Positions 56,263 through 64,000 of a DNA stretch of 64,000 nt are shown here, in pieces. Source of the stretch: Welwitschia mirabilis (taxonomy: Eukaryota; Gnetophyta; Gnetopsida; Welwitschiales). Where the stretch lies: the NCBI GenBank assembly GCA_051453625.1, contig JBOZIK010000001.1, forward strand, positions 232,598,313 through 232,662,312. The letters are read 5' to 3'. The notes beneath the pieces were generated by a model. It worked only from the letters and a program-made list of their open reading frames with translations, was not told where the DNA came from and did no database searches. Numbering within the stretch: the stretch's first letter is position 1; each line of letters opens with the position of its first letter. Made by a program: the position numbers and the translations under genes.

Positions 56263-57527
56263 TGTTGTAATGCTAATTTATAGGAATTTAATGGTGTATG
56301 TTTAGTACTTTTGTAGGGTATTTATATAGGTTTAAATGAAGATTTGATAGGATGTTCACTAAAACATGCAATTATTAGCATATTTGGAGGTATCGTAGGC
56401 TTATTTTGATATTTCATTCCTTGAAGGAAAGATTAACCATGCAGAAGACTGATTTGCCTTTGAGCTAGAAGATCGAAAGATCTGTCATTCCCTATGTTAT
56501 CTCAATGGCAGCTAGGACAATAGCACTACTACTATGAATTAAACCTATAGAGTTAATTGCGAGCCCTAAAGCTGATGGATCACCTTTTGCCATAGAGTAC
56601 CATCCTCATTGTTTTTCCATGACACTCAGAATGACACCTATTTTTGTATAGATAGAAATAATTATCTTTGTAATTAGGTCATGTGACCCATGTGGGTTGC
56701 TAAGGCTTCTTCTCTGACTCTTATTATTGTGGTTTTGGAACTTCAATGTAAAAATATAAATACCCTCCCTTTTCTTTACTTCTATTTCCATCTTTTGTAT
56801 CAGATATTCTTGTGATGGAAGATTGAAGAATAATAGGTCCATCCAGTAGCTATAGAAAGAAGTTTATCTTAGTGTCGGGTTGAGCATCCTCCATTGAGTG
56901 TCGGGTTGAGCATCCTCCATTGAGGTGTTGCTACGTTTTTATAAGTAGACATAAAGTTGATGATTAATTTAATTACTCTTTTTACTTCTATTGTGTAAAT
57001 GTCCCTTATGGTTTAAGTTGATTGTGGTTTGGTGATAGCTTCATAAGTTTATTTAAATCATAAGGATAACCTTTCTTAAGGTTAACTTTGTTAGTTTAGA
57101 TTTTGCATTGCATTCTATTTTATTCCATTTCCATATTTGAATTATCCATATTTTGTTTAACATATCTTACAGTTTATGTTAGTTAGGAATAACTAATAAA
57201 CTCTTCCTAATTAATCTAAGTTATAAGGATTAATTCTTATGAGAGAAGGATGGAATCCAAATAGATTCACTACACTTGCATTTCATCCATTGCATTTCAT
57301 CATCATTTATTTTGTACTACATTGCATTGTTATCTATTTTTCATTTACTAAAAGAGAAAAAACTAAATTACTTTGTGAAATTAATTCTTGAACTTCTAGC
57401 CTAGTGCCTTCAATGGATTACAAAATTTGGGTTAACTCCCATATATACTAGTATTATTTTCTACAAGTGTTATGATTTACAGGTTTTGTCTAAGGATTGA
57501 AAGATTGCATAAATTTACACCGCAACA
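56263..57527 (+). repeat. B 3' LTR (1265 bp)
   Basis: TGTTGTAATGCTAATTTATA to TACACCGCAACA. TATAAATA at 56755-56762, hairpins at 56480-56524 and 56598-56638, and a private tandem duplication of 26 bp (56872-56897 and 56898-56923). Confidence 0.92.
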
Positions 57528-57532
57528 CTGTG

Positions 57533-58860
57533 CTTCTATCTATGACTTCAAAGTAGGTCTATTTGTAGGGTTTATACTTACTTTCTTTTTATTGCTATGG
57601 ATCTCATACATTTCTCTAATATATTAAATTATTTTTCATCTCAACTTTAAGGGAGAGATCGTTTCATGCTAAAAAATAATGTTGCATGTTGCTTCCATAA
57701 TAACCAAGCACCAACAGTGATGTTATTTTCTTTTCTAAAAGAGTTAAAGTTGTCTAAACTAAAATGTATAAGATTAAATATGTCTAGAATACCCCAAATC
57801 TATTTTACAAAAGTACATTATATGAATAAATGATGTTAAGCCCCATTATCTTCATTACATATGAGATAATCCTAATCTATTTTTTAGTTCCTTTAAATAA
57901 GCTTATTTGTTGTATAAATGCATCATTTTAGCATGTACCACCAAAAGATCTTGATTTTATTAGGAATGGTAGTATTTCATAACGTTTCCCATTTATTATC
58001 ATACTAAAAAAGATTGTGATATATTTTAATGATGCTTATTTTACCATTTTGAAAGAAATGATTCTGATTTTCAAAAATCTGTAGCTAAATTTTTGTTATG
58101 GAATAACTTGATAATGTAGTTTTTTTTCTTAAGCATTACTAGTATAAAGCTATTTAAAATTTCATATCAAAATTGAACAACTACTATGTATTAAATCAAA
58201 AAAAGCATCAACTCTTCAAGTTAACCTTTGAAAAAGCTCACTTCCAAAGAAGGTACTTAAAAGGTCATGTTAACTTGTGACACTCCAAAGACTTCTACCA
58301 CACTTAGTCAACCAAAGGATGTTTATAAATGAAGGCTCAAGACCATTTTATAGGTAAAGATAGGGTTGAGGTTATTAGAAGCCTTTGGCTTATAGTATTA
58401 GGTGAAGTGGATGGGCTCCATCCTATAGCATTAAGTAGAATCTTTATCATTTATCATTAGGTAGATAGGATTCTATCTTATGGCATTAGATGGATGTTTT
58501 TATATAGTGTTAGATGGATAAAATTATACTTTGTAGTGTTAGGTAGAATCTTTGTCATTTATCATTTTGTGAAGGTTGTCTTGTAGAATTTGGTGGAGGT
58601 TGTAATATAGTATTAGATGGGATCTTCATCATGATGAGTCTAACATATGATGTTTATAGCTAAATTCCTCTACCAACCAGTGCCTTTACCACATGTTTCT
58701 AGTTTCACCTCCACATGCCTCTACCACATACCTTTTAATGATATTGCTATGTGCTACTATCCAACGTATCCTTTATGGCTATTTTTTCATATGGAATTAT
58801 ATCCATTTTCTACCATGTATTCTAAACATGGCTAAAGATCCACAATTATTATGGAAAAAG
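57533..58860. other. Unassigned AT-rich DNA with a degenerate minisatellite
   Basis: No domain recognised on either strand. From 58398 to 58635, about nine degenerate units of 24-30 bp begin TTAGRTGG or TTAGGTAG (for example 58398, 58429, 58461, 58486). The open piece 58647-58835 has no recognisable content. Probably more of the old minus-strand element G3, beyond legibility. Confidence 0.4.
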
Positions 58861-59204
58861 GCATAAAATTAAGTTTCGTTTTAAAAAGAATGGAAGACAT
58901 ATTTCATGATTTAAAAAACTAAATGGATGTCTTCATTTATAATAAATCGGTCTAAAACACTTAATACAAATGTCATTTTTTACATGTTAACACTAGTATT
59001 AAATAAATTTAACTCAATAGTTATGTTACTAAATAAAATATTCATAAGACCATTTTTATAATTGATAAGAGTATTACAAGTAGCAAGAAAAGGTCTCCCA
59101 ATATAATAGGAATAATATGACTTCTAGCTTTTTTCATATCCAGAACTACAAAGTTCGTACAAAAGTAGTAATTTTCCACTTAAATAATCACAGCCTCCCC
59201 TATG
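58861..59204 (-). pseudogene. G3: protease of another minus-strand Athila/Tat-like element, decayed
   Basis: Minus strand from about 59170: 'NFVVLDMKKARSHIIPIILG', then in a shifted frame 'LATCNTLINYKNGLMNILF' and 'ELNLFN' (to about 58985), the protease C-terminal half. Similar in type to G0 protease (20984-21253) but a distinct sequence. E2 inserted immediately upstream at 59205. Confidence 0.75.
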
Positions 59205-59944
59205 TGTCATATCCCAAATTTTTAATGATCAATATTTAAGTTTACAATGTCTTAATAAATAAGTTAAAAGAGAATATGAAATTTTATAAGACTAATGTTT
59301 TACTTTAATAATCTCATAATTATTAGTTTTATTAGTTTCTTTTATGTAGCAACTATAAATTAATGCTTTAACTTTATTCATTTAATTGTTTATTTTAGAA
59401 AATTTCAAGGAGTTATGGATTTGTAATTATTATAATGAATGGAGATGCTTAATGTCTGGAGTTATTTTATTTTTCTTTATTTTTAGTAAATGTTAAAGAA
59501 AATATTGAATTGTAACTACTACCATGTTTATGGAATATCTTATTATCACTGCTAATGTCTCAATAATTATTTATGGTAAGCATAACTATTGTTTATTATT
59601 CTTAGTGATTAGGTACGAAGTGGAGTAGGGAAGTGGAATTAAAACCATTTTATGAAGATAGTAGTGGATTGTGTGAGTCTTGAAATTCAACATTTCTTCT
59701 GAGTTCTTACAAATAGGAGTCTTTTGTTAGATTTGATTCTTGGAAAAATCCTTTTAGCCTTGAAACTTCCTTGTGAATATCTATCTTATAGTCTTGAAAG
59801 CTTGAGTAATAGCATTTTTGAAGCTTGGAAATTCAAATTTTGAAGTTGGATATGGTTCATGGATTTTTCTTTTTATCTTATGTGATCTTATAAGTCTCTT
59901 CTTATGCATAAATATCTTGGCTGTGAATTAAATTTTATGCTTGA

Positions 59945-59954
59945 NNNNNNNNNN
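59945..59954. other. Assembly gap (10 N)
   Basis: Short unresolved stretch in the E2 LTR. Confidence 0.95.
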
Positions 59955-60126
59955 TTGAAATAAACTTATCTATGTTATCAAATTATGTGGCTTTAGGGGT
60001 TAGACCACTTGAGGGGCTTCCATTGGATACAGAAGTGAATTGTTAATGTTTATGGCCCATCAAATTATGTAAGGCAGGATGTCTATTTGGTTTTAAAGGA
60101 TTTTATCCCATCTAAAGGATTCCTAT

Positions 60127-60226
60127 NNNNNNNNNNNNNNNNNNNNNNNNNNNNNNNNNNNNNNNNNNNNNNNNNNNNNNNNNNNNNNNNNNNNNNNNNN
60201 NNNNNNNNNNNNNNNNNNNNNNNNNN
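60127..60226. other. Assembly gap (100 N) flanked by an exact 77-bp repeat
   Basis: 60050-60126 and 60227-60303 are identical. This is what two unjoined contig ends sharing an overlap look like, so the gap may be spurious. The 79-residue frame spanning it is an artefact. Confidence 0.85.
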
Positions 60227-61449
60227 TTATGGCCCATCAAATTATGTAAGGCAGGATGTCTATTTGGTTTTAAAGGATTTTATCCCATCTAAAGGATTCC
60301 TATCGGCCATAGGAATGAACCTCTAGACAAATGAACATTCTAATGCCCTTCCGATAGTGCATTCTTGGATTACGAAAACTTGAATATTGCATTCTTGGAC
60401 TAATGGAACTTAGAATACTATGTTGTAATTACTTATGGGTCCCAAAGTCTTATTCTTATATTAACATACTGAAGTATGTGAACTATCTCACATGTATTAT
60501 CTTACATCTTTCTTTGGTAATATCCTTAGGGTTTAATTACATTTCTTTCCACCCTCCATTACTTGGGTCATACTAGGGATTGTGATTATTTTATGATTCT
60601 CATATTATATTATTTGTATAGGACCAGGTGCAACCATGGATTTTGGCCATTGAATAGGAACTATTTACTATTGATGGCTTACATTATTACTGCATTAGAT
60701 ATATGTTGATTTTTTTTGTGTTTATACATTACATTATGTTTTAAGACTAGACTTGTGAACTAGCTACTATTGTATTGTTAATACTATAATAGTTGAAATT
60801 CTGAGCCTAATGATTTGCTAGGTAATCATTTATGGTTATTATTCTCACATATATCCTTCATACCTGGTTTATGGAATTAATGTTGTAATATTCATGGCCA
60901 AGGTTTATGAAATTAATGTTATCTTCTTTATTACATTTAGGATCTAATAACGCTATATTATCAAATCCATTTTTATCATTGTCTCTTTAAAACTATCTTA
61001 CCTTTAGTTATCATAGTATTAATTAAGAATATATGGCTTGTTAAGGCCTACGGTTATCTTCCTTATCTTGTATCTTGTTGAGGCTTGTTCATCATTATTT
61101 TGTAATTAAATGATGTGTCTCAATAAGAATATTATATATGGCTTGTTAAGAATATTATATATGGGTTAGTGAAGAATTACATCATTTAATTAGAAATAGG
61201 TTATTTGAATCATTCATTGTTTCTACAAAATATTGTTACCAAGAATCAAAATCAAGACATTTACTTGAAATTCTTAAGTGTCTCACTACAATAAGCCAAG
61301 CTATGCCTACAACTGAGTTATACCTTATGACTTCTATTATCTAACCTTGTAACAGGTCGAAAAATAACAAATGCTCAACAATTCCCTATAGAAGAGCCTT
61401 CCTCAAAAAATGAGATACAACAGGAATTGAAATACAATGATCAATATTT

Positions 61450-62340
61450 TTATATGATGTGACTGAGTGGCGCCAAGGATTTCCCTATTGTTTGAACATT
61501 GATATTGCTGTGAGCGTTTAGACAGCATAGCGCTAATGACAGTTCTTTTTTTTTTTTTGTCAAAAGCGCCCTTCTTCCAATGCATTTTTCTATGGCATTA
61601 CCAATTCAATGCCATCCCCTATTTCAACATTGAAAATGTTATAGATCTAGCTTGATTCAGATCTAACGATAATCCTTTTTCAGTGTTGTTTCTTAACCTT
61701 ATTTTAAAACCAGTTTAAAAACCTGAAGCTACATTCACAGTAAGAAGAAAATCGCCATCTATTTGTTCCTCCACTTTCCTTTTCATCTTTTGCTTCAATG
61801 CCCCACGAATTACCTGTAATACACTGTTACACTCGCCTACGATGCCAGCAATTCCAATGCTTCTCCACTATAATGGCAGATCCCAAGCTGCCAAATGATC
61901 GATGCTAGTGGAAAGCGTGTCCGCTGGTATAGTGTCTCCTCCTTCGTCCGATCTGCAAAACACATTGATCATCCATTATTCATGCTCATTGCTTCACATG
62001 CAGAATTGTGATGGATTTTCTTCTCTAATAACTGCACTGCTCCTTTCTGAGAAATTCATGCGGGATGACTCATGAAGGAAACTTCCTCTAAATCCAATCC
62101 CCACGACAGCAAAGCAAATGTCCAGCTTTTTGATTTCTTAGACACACTTAAATCCATGCCTTCTACCCCAGTTCACGGTATCAGTGACGCCTTTTTATTT
62201 TCTTCAAACACAGTCTTTTGATCGTTAGAATTGTTACTTGATGAAAAACCACAGTCGGGAATATAAGTGCGTCTAAGTGACAAATCACATATAAAAAGGC
62301 GTCACTGATATAAGTGACAAATCACATACACAATTGCTCT
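61450..62340 (-). pseudogene. CpG-retaining, gene-like island inside the E2 LTR (unidentified gene fragment)
   Basis: Base composition changes sharply: CpG is frequent (GGCGCC, AGCGCT, GCGTCC, TCGTCCG), unlike the rest of the window. On the minus strand there is a 33-codon ATG frame at 62157-62056 beginning MDLSVSKKSKSW; then, after a possible intron, an acceptor TGTGTTTTGCAG ending at 61953; an exon-like stretch 61952 down to 61814, including 'DTIPADTLSTSIDHLAAWDL', one in-frame TAG, 'GIAGIVGECNSV'; and a donor-like CAG/GTAATT at 61814/61813. Reading through the donor gives 'KQKMKRKVEEQIDGDFLLTV'. I do not recognise the protein. A host gene fragment picked up by the retrotransposon is the favoured reading; a young non-autonomous insertion is the alternative. 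Confidence 0.4.
62178..62311. repeat. Imperfect 21-bp inverted repeat around 92 bp
   Basis: GTATCAGTGACGCCTTTTTA(T) at 62178-62198 against ATAAAAAGGCGTCACTGATA(T) at 62291-62311, one mismatch. The word AAGTGACAAATCACATA also occurs twice nearby (62275 and 62312). It sits just upstream (minus strand) of the 62157 ATG frame. Confidence 0.85.
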
Positions 62341-63210
62341 TAAATAAGATGCATATAAGATAATTAAACATCTAAAACGTAGTTGTATGATTAGTTATCA
62401 AGTGGAATTTGAAGGCATCAAGTCCTAAGTTCAAACCCTATATAAGCATTTATTTTATAAGAACCTTTCTTTTAATAGTGTTTGACATGGAATCTATTAA
62501 AATCTATCTTCAAGTATAAATTCATTGACTGAGATCAGTCCATGTGGATAGAGCATAGGTTGGCCCGACATATCTTCTTACATGACATGAACTTCTGTGT
62601 GAGACTCAAGAGTTGATTAACTTGCATATCTATTATAATGGTAGAGATGGTTAGTAGAATATTCTAAAATCACATAGGACGTTGGCTTAAGTCCTATAAT
62701 TAATACTTTTACTATATAACATAAAATTAAGCATTTTATTTAATTTTAATTTAGAGAATTCTTGATATAAAATTTACTAACTAGATATCTACATTTTATA
62801 TTTTCCCTTGGCCATGAGAATTAAAGGCTACTATATGTAATATATGTAAGGACTCTAACCAAAGTTTACGATAATTAATAGCTAGTATAAAGATATCTTT
62901 TCATCTATAATCAGCATAACATATGAATCTATAAATAATGCTTTCTTTATACTAGTTTATTGATATGTAATGTAGGTAACAAGTACTAAATTATAACTTG
63001 GGTGTAGTAGGATATTAGATATTATGCTGATGTCTTGCTAGTAAATCCTTATGAATTCATCAAACATTAAAAGTGGATAGCACAATTTGGCAGCAATGCA
63101 TAAATATGTTTTAAACATGATAATTAAAGCATAGTCTTGGTAGGAAATGTTGAGGATGGTGCATTGAGTAACATTCATAGTTTTAGGTTAAAAAGTAGGA
63201 CATTACATTT

Positions 63211-63226
63211 TGGTATTAGAGCCAGG
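63211..63226 (+). other. E2 primer binding site (initiator tRNA-Met type)
   Basis: TGGTATTAGAGCCAGG; the canonical chromovirus site is TGGTATCAGAGCCAGG, so one C-to-T change. Confidence 0.92.
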
Positions 63227-63357
63227 TTTGTAAATTCACTAGACATAACTGCTATTAAGTTTGCAAATTCACTAGGCATAACTACTATTAGAATTATGAC
63301 TTTTAACATGGAAATTTAGGTGTGTGATGTGTGTAGATTGATTTTCACAGGATTAAT

Positions 63358-64000
63358 ATGACCCCAAGAAGAGCAGTAAACCCACCAACTGAAGTTTCAA
63401 CATTAGTAAATGTCATTAACAGCCTAGTGGATGAACTTCATGAGCATAGCAATGATAGGAAAGATGGTGATTCTCTAAGGAAAGTGATGGTGCAATATAA
63501 GAGAACAAACCATCCAACTTTCAAAGGTATTGGCAACATAACAGACGAAGAAGAATGATTGATTTCTATACAAAGGGAATTAGAATTATCCAATTTCATT
63601 ATTGAACAAAAGGCAATATTAGCAATCCATTAACTCATTAAAGAAGTAGCATTATGATGAAATGCAGAAAAACTTTTAGCATTGTTTCCAACAATTATGA
63701 TATGGGAAGAACTTAAAAGAATATTTAGAGGTAGATAAATTTCAGAATTTTTTGATAAATGTTAAGGTCAACAAATTTAATGTTAGACAAATTTAAGGTC
63801 AACAAATTTCAAATATATTCCTAAACTAGCAAGTAGTGAAGGAGTAAAAGTTAGAAGATTAATTGTTGTTTTACATCCTACTATTCAAAGGTAAGTAAAA
63901 TTGTTCCAACCAAACTCACTTGCAGAAGCTCTAAAGAAGGCAAGAATAAGTGAAGAATCTTCAAATCAAGATAAGGAATTTAGGGAAAGGAAAAGAATGT
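63358..64000 (+). pseudogene. E2 gag of a chromovirus (Ty3/gypsy), partial at window edge
   Basis: Starts MTPRRAVNPPTE, comparable with the M-P-P-R-R start common in chromovirus Gag, about 130 bp after the primer site. Open to 63558, where a TGA replaces an expected Trp ('ITDEEE-LISIQREL'). Beyond it the capsid-like pattern continues: 'FIIEQKAILAIH-LIKEVAL' (63597-63654), 'TIMIWEELKRIFRGR' (63690-63735), 'GVKVRRLIVVLHPTIQR' (63841-63891), 'SLAEALKKAR' (63919-63948). Gag would form the particle. Stops show this copy is dead, and pol lies past the right edge. Confidence 0.88.

Larger units (their letters stand above)
46969..57527 (+). mobile_element. B: AT1 Ty3/gypsy (Athila/Tat-like) retrotransposon, best-preserved copy
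   Basis: LTRs 46969-48224 and 56263-57527, primer site, three leader hairpins, gag, protease, RT, RNase H, integrase (with a 247-N gap), 3' region and polypurine tract. Flanks CTATG (46964-46968) and CTGTG (57528-57532) form a target duplication with one transition. It retains the catalytic residues of protease and RT that A lost, but stops in every domain make it non-functional. Confidence 0.92.
59205..63207 (+). repeat. E2 5' LTR (about 4.0 kb including gaps)
   Basis: Starts TGTCATATCCC and ends GGACATTACA three bases before a tRNA-iMet primer site that leads into chromovirus gag, so the right end is firm. The left end rests on the TGTCAT start, the matching start of E1 and the sudden end of the G3 protease. 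LTRs near 4 kb are unusually long. Contents: non-coding AT-rich DNA to 61400, a duplicated 77-bp block at a gap (60050-60126 and 60227-60303), a 13-bp inverted repeat at 61104-61191, the gene-like island 61450-62340, then AT-rich DNA. Confidence 0.65.

Noticed and set aside
56606-56842. 78-residue minus-strand frame
   Set aside because: Lies in the B 3' LTR and is not kept in the other LTR copies.
60087-60326. 79-residue frame with an internal repeat
   Set aside because: It spans a gap and the 77-bp duplicated contig end; not a gene.
61468-61474. TGGCGCC resembling the start of a tRNA-Asp primer site
   Set aside because: Only seven bases match and no LTR end or internal domain is next to it.
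62420-62445. AAGTTCAAACCCTATA resembling a tRNA B box (GGTTCGAATCC type)
   Set aside because: No A box at the right distance, no cloverleaf; a similar word is in E1 near 5780, so it is LTR sequence.

Overview
The window is plant nuclear repeat DNA with no intact host gene. It is very AT-rich, strongly CpG-depleted and interrupted by runs of N. Almost all of it is degenerate LTR retrotransposons nested inside one another. The gag and pol reading frames are full of stops and frameshifts, many of them explicable as C-to-T decay (TGG to TAG or TGA, CAA to TAA). The mix of Ty3/gypsy non-chromovirus elements (Athila/Tat-like, tRNA-Asp-type primer site), large Ty1/copia elements (SIRE/Maximus-like, tRNA-Met-type primer site) and a chromovirus with an LTR of about 4 kb suggests a plant with a large, slowly purged genome, such as a gymnosperm. 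The species cannot be fixed from sequence alone.

Layout. (1) The oldest recognisable layer, G0, is a minus-strand Athila/Tat-like element now split into three pieces: RNase H at 1-243, RT and protease at 19848-22042, and the gag C-terminus at 33249-33752. (2) Copia-1 (249-19842, target duplication ACTTC) sits inside G0. Its own 5' LTR was hit twice: by E1 (1226-6332, duplication CACTA), probably a chromovirus solo LTR that itself contains solo LTR D (3683-4950), and by element C (6494-10748, minus strand, duplication ACCTT). (3) Element A (22043-33248, plus) interrupts the G0 gag region. (4) Copia-2 (33753-44120) is a second, fully bounded member of the Copia-1 family. (5) 44121-46963 is unclassified old DNA. 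(6) Element B (46969-57527, plus, duplication CTATG/CTGTG) is the best preserved relative of A. (7) 57533-59204 holds a minus-strand protease remnant (G3) and unassigned DNA. (8) E2 (59205 to beyond the right edge) is a chromovirus with an LTR of about 4.0 kb, a tRNA-iMet primer site and the start of gag. Its LTR carries a CpG-retaining, gene-like island.

A, B, C and D belong to one family, here called AT1. Two features stand out as possibly undescribed. First, AT1 carries a short imperfect hairpin module many times over: in its LTRs, as a tandem leader array of roughly 90-125 bp period, at the protease-RT junction, and in the 3' region. Second, both copia copies carry a related extra coding region downstream of pol, and clusters of the inverted octamer pair AGATGTCT/AGACATCT in and near their LTRs.

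All coordinates of decayed domains are approximate. LTR ends, target duplications and primer sites were read base by base.
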